From contig WPIO01000214.1 in the NCBI GenBank assembly GCA_009760855.2, forward strand, positions 247,501-311,500: 64,000 nucleotides of DNA. Reading direction: 5' to 3'. The DNA comes from Cristatella mucedo. Lineage: Eukaryota > Bryozoa > Phylactolaemata > Cristatellidae. Below the pieces are notes generated by a model. The model had not been told where the DNA came from and did not search any database. It was given only the letters and a program-made list of their open reading frames with translations. Below, piece by piece: positions 58,196 to 64,000 of the stretch (position 1 is its first letter; each line of letters starts with the position of its first letter). The position numbers and the translations under genes were made by a program.

Positions 58196-58905
58196 TTGCC
58201 ATAGCAGCACGCAGCAGCAGTAGCAGCAGGCAGCAGCAGGAGCCAACAGCAGGAGGCAGTAGCAGCAGGCAGCAGCAGGATGCAGCATGCAGCAGCAGCA
58301 GGGAGTAGCAGCAGGCCGTATCAGCAAGCAGGAGCCAGCAGCAGGAGGCAGTAGCAGCAGGCATCAGCAGGAGCCAGCAGCAGGAGGCAGTAGCAGGAGG
58401 CAGCAGCAGGAGGCAGTAGCAGGAGGCAGCAGCAGGATGCAGCACGCAGCAGCAGCAGGGAGTAGCAGCAGGCCGTATCAGCAAGCAGGAGCCAGCAGCA
58501 GGCAGCAGCAGGAGGCAGCACGCAGCAGCAGGCAGATGCAGCAGGCCGTATCAGCAGGCAGATGCAGCAGGCCGTATCAGCAGCAGCAGGCAGTAGCAGC
58601 AGGCAGCAGCAGCAGGCAGTAGCAGGAGGCAGCAGCAGCAGGCAGCAGCAGGAGCCAGCAGCAGCAGGCAGTAGCAGGAGGCAGCAGCAGCAGGCAGCAG
58701 CAGGAGCCAGCAGCAGAAGGCAGTAGCAGCAGGCAGTAGCAGCAGGCAGCAGCAGCAGGCAGCAGCAGCAGGCCGTATCAGCAGGAGGCAGCAGCAGGAA
58801 GCAGCAGCAGTAGGAGGCAGCAGGAAGCAGTAGCAGCAGGCAGTAGCAGCAGGCCGTATCAGCAGTCAGCAGCAGGAGGCAGCAGCAGGAGGCAGGATGT
58901 AGTCT
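58196..58905. repeat. CAG-rich minisatellite (GCAGCAGGAGGCAGTA-type)
   Basis: About 700 bp built from GCAGCAGGAGGCAGTAGCAG units. The word GCAGGCCGTATCAGCA recurs about six times. A block of about 75 bp around 58274 recurs almost unchanged at about 58431, offset 157 bp, showing higher-order duplication. On the minus strand a 201-codon frame reads CLLLLPPA-type repeats; I treat it as a repeat artefact. Confidence 0.93.
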
Positions 58906-59351
58906 ATAGGACGAGTTAAAAATCAAATCTTGCAGCCCCTTGATAACGCAGGTATTTTCTCCTGTCTACGGTTGTGCACAGACGCAGACCCAGACACGCA
59001 CACGCATCGTATATATGAAATATGCATAAGCATGAGCACGGGTTGCTGCCCCACTGTTCCTGGCATAGAGGGATTCTATCGTTGATGCGTATTTTATACA
59101 CTAATTGTAGAATACATTCTCCAAACCTGCACACACACAAAGAAAAAACACATAATTATTTATGAATAAACTTTATACTTCTATATATTATAAGCATTCG
59201 TTCTACATAACTAGGAACTAATATATCCCTCTTATATAATGCAGATAGAGAAGTGGCATTCGAGTGATGGAAAGCAGTGGATGACAGCAAGAAGACATGC
59301 AGACACAAGCAGACGTCTTACACACTGAAGAAGAAGAGTGCCACCGTTTGC
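58906..59351. other. No gene recognised
   Basis: AT-richer unassigned sequence before the long CT tract. Confidence 0.4.

Positions 59352-62976
<3,625 letters not shown>

Positions 62977-63041
<65 letters not shown>
62977..63041. repeat. (CT)n microsatellite
   Basis: About 64 bp of CT following TCTG units near 62958-62970. Confidence 0.97.
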
Positions 63042-63044
<3 letters not shown>

Positions 63045-63654
63045 ACCCATCATCGATATGTTTACCTTTGAGAGTGACACAGTGCCAAAGAGCCCGACAA
63101 GTACAGCTGTAGGGGGTATCTCAATGCAGCTGTGGAGTCTGATGCTGACTCTTGATATAGACAAGGAGCTTCCTTTGGATATTATTGACAGCTATTCGTT
63201 CGAACATAGCTGGGCATTACTGCCTGTTGAATTTGGTGCCTCTTTTTACAATTCTTACGGCACGGAGAGGCGACCAAGCTCAGCACGCATGTGCTAGAGC
63301 AGCAGTCACGGGGTGTGTGCAGGCCTGAGTGTAAGGGTGAGCCATGGCTGCAGCAGCTGCTCTGAGCGCTCGTGTGCAGCTGCTGCTGCAGCCGTGGCTA
63401 CTGAACACTGCTCGCTTCATTCAATCGACTGCTCAGCGGGTAAGCCGATAGTAGGCCCTCACAGTTGTGCAGCTATGAGTCACATTTGCAGGCAGAGCGG
63501 CAGCAGCAGCATCTAGCGGAGCACCTGCAAACCTGGAGGTTGCAACAGAGGTGGCAAGAGTGAGGCAGTGCATTAAACCTGGGTGGCAGCAGGCAAAAAA
63601 GAATCACCGCCACACGCCCGACCAATGCACCAGTCTGCAGAGCTGCTATAAAGT
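63042..63654. other. No gene recognised
   Basis: CpG-poor mixed sequence with no repeat family or coding similarity that I can identify. Confidence 0.4.
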
Positions 63655-63845
63655 GAACGTGGCGCAGCAGCAGCAGTGACAATAGCAATGGCAGCAGCTG
63701 AAGTGGTGATGGCAGCAGCAGCAGCTGCTGCAGCAGCAGTAGCAGCACCAGCAGAGGCGTGCTTGAGTCAGTAGCCACTGTCTTAGCCAAGGCTGGTCAG
63801 TAGCAGCAGCAGTGGCTGCTGCTACATCAGCTTTGCAGCAGAATT
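63655..63845. repeat. CAG/GCA-rich low-complexity segment
   Basis: GCAGCAGCAGCAG and GCAGCAGCAGCAGCTGCTGC-type runs interspersed with CAATGGCAG and AGTAGCAGCA. The CAG-to-CTG switches allow foldback. Similar in style to, but less regular than, the 58.2-kb array. Confidence 0.75.
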
Positions 63846-64000
63846 GAGTGAACACGCTGACAGTCTCTCGGTGCCGGTGGTCGGCTGTTCACTGAGGCAC
63901 AGCTGGAGCTGGTTGCACCTGTGATCCTTAGCCGGATCAGTGCGAACATCCTCTATTGACCTCCAAGCGTCAGCGGAAAAGCTTTGCGTTCCACCAAGCT
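63846..64000. other. No gene recognised
   Basis: The window ends in unassigned sequence. Confidence 0.35.

Noticed and set aside
58321-58926. Leu/Cys/Pro-rich 201-codon frame that looks like a secreted or membrane protein
   Set aside because: It is the antisense reading of the CAG-rich array. The hydrophobicity comes from CTG/CTC codons of the repeat.

Overview
The window looks like animal nuclear DNA. It carries LINE reverse-transcriptase tails of the L2/CR1-like type common in animals, two families of SINE with tRNA-like pol III promoters, a hAT DNA transposon remnant with target-site duplications, and very many long dinucleotide microsatellites. I see no bacterial operons, ribosomal genes, CRISPR arrays or true tRNA genes. 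The clade cannot be fixed from this sequence, because no host gene is recognisable.

Layout. The first 16 kb or so is strongly GC- and CpG-rich, apart from AT-rich L2 pockets at about 5.0-6.0 and 11.5 kb. It holds three short-unit minisatellites (19-bp at 1.5 kb, 11-bp at 8.1 kb, 13-bp at 9.0 kb), a perfect 30-bp palindrome, a 1.45-kb hAT element (9745-11190) with an exact 8-bp duplication of its target, and a pair of diverged 200-bp repeats (11.9 and 14.4 kb). From 16 to 30 kb composition is mixed, with pol III SINEs, LINE tails, GA and GT tracts and a perfect 38-bp palindrome. From 30 to 64 kb CpG becomes sparse and TG/CA/CAG-rich sequence dominates, with dense LINE/SINE insertions (41-43, 47.9-51.7, 54-56 kb), AT-rich palindromic DNA (44.4 kb), a pure (TGC)26 tract and several CT tracts of 60-740 bp.

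How the parts relate. Four retroelement groups recur. 'L2-A' is a LINE ending in an (ATT)n tail. 'LINE-B' is a second LINE with a different 3' end. 'SINE-1' is a tRNA-derived SINE with seven copies. 'SINE-2' is a tRNA-derived SINE whose 3' tail resembles that of L2-A, which suggests it borrows the L2-A machinery. These labels are mine. Several insertions are nested, which gives a relative order of events. Three of five SINE-2 copies run into (TA)n tracts, so some microsatellites here probably began as retroposon tails.

No protein-coding host gene can be supported. Most long reading frames are translations of microsatellites. A 293-codon frame at 42.4 kb and a 225-codon frame at 3.1 kb are not low-complexity, but match nothing I recognise.
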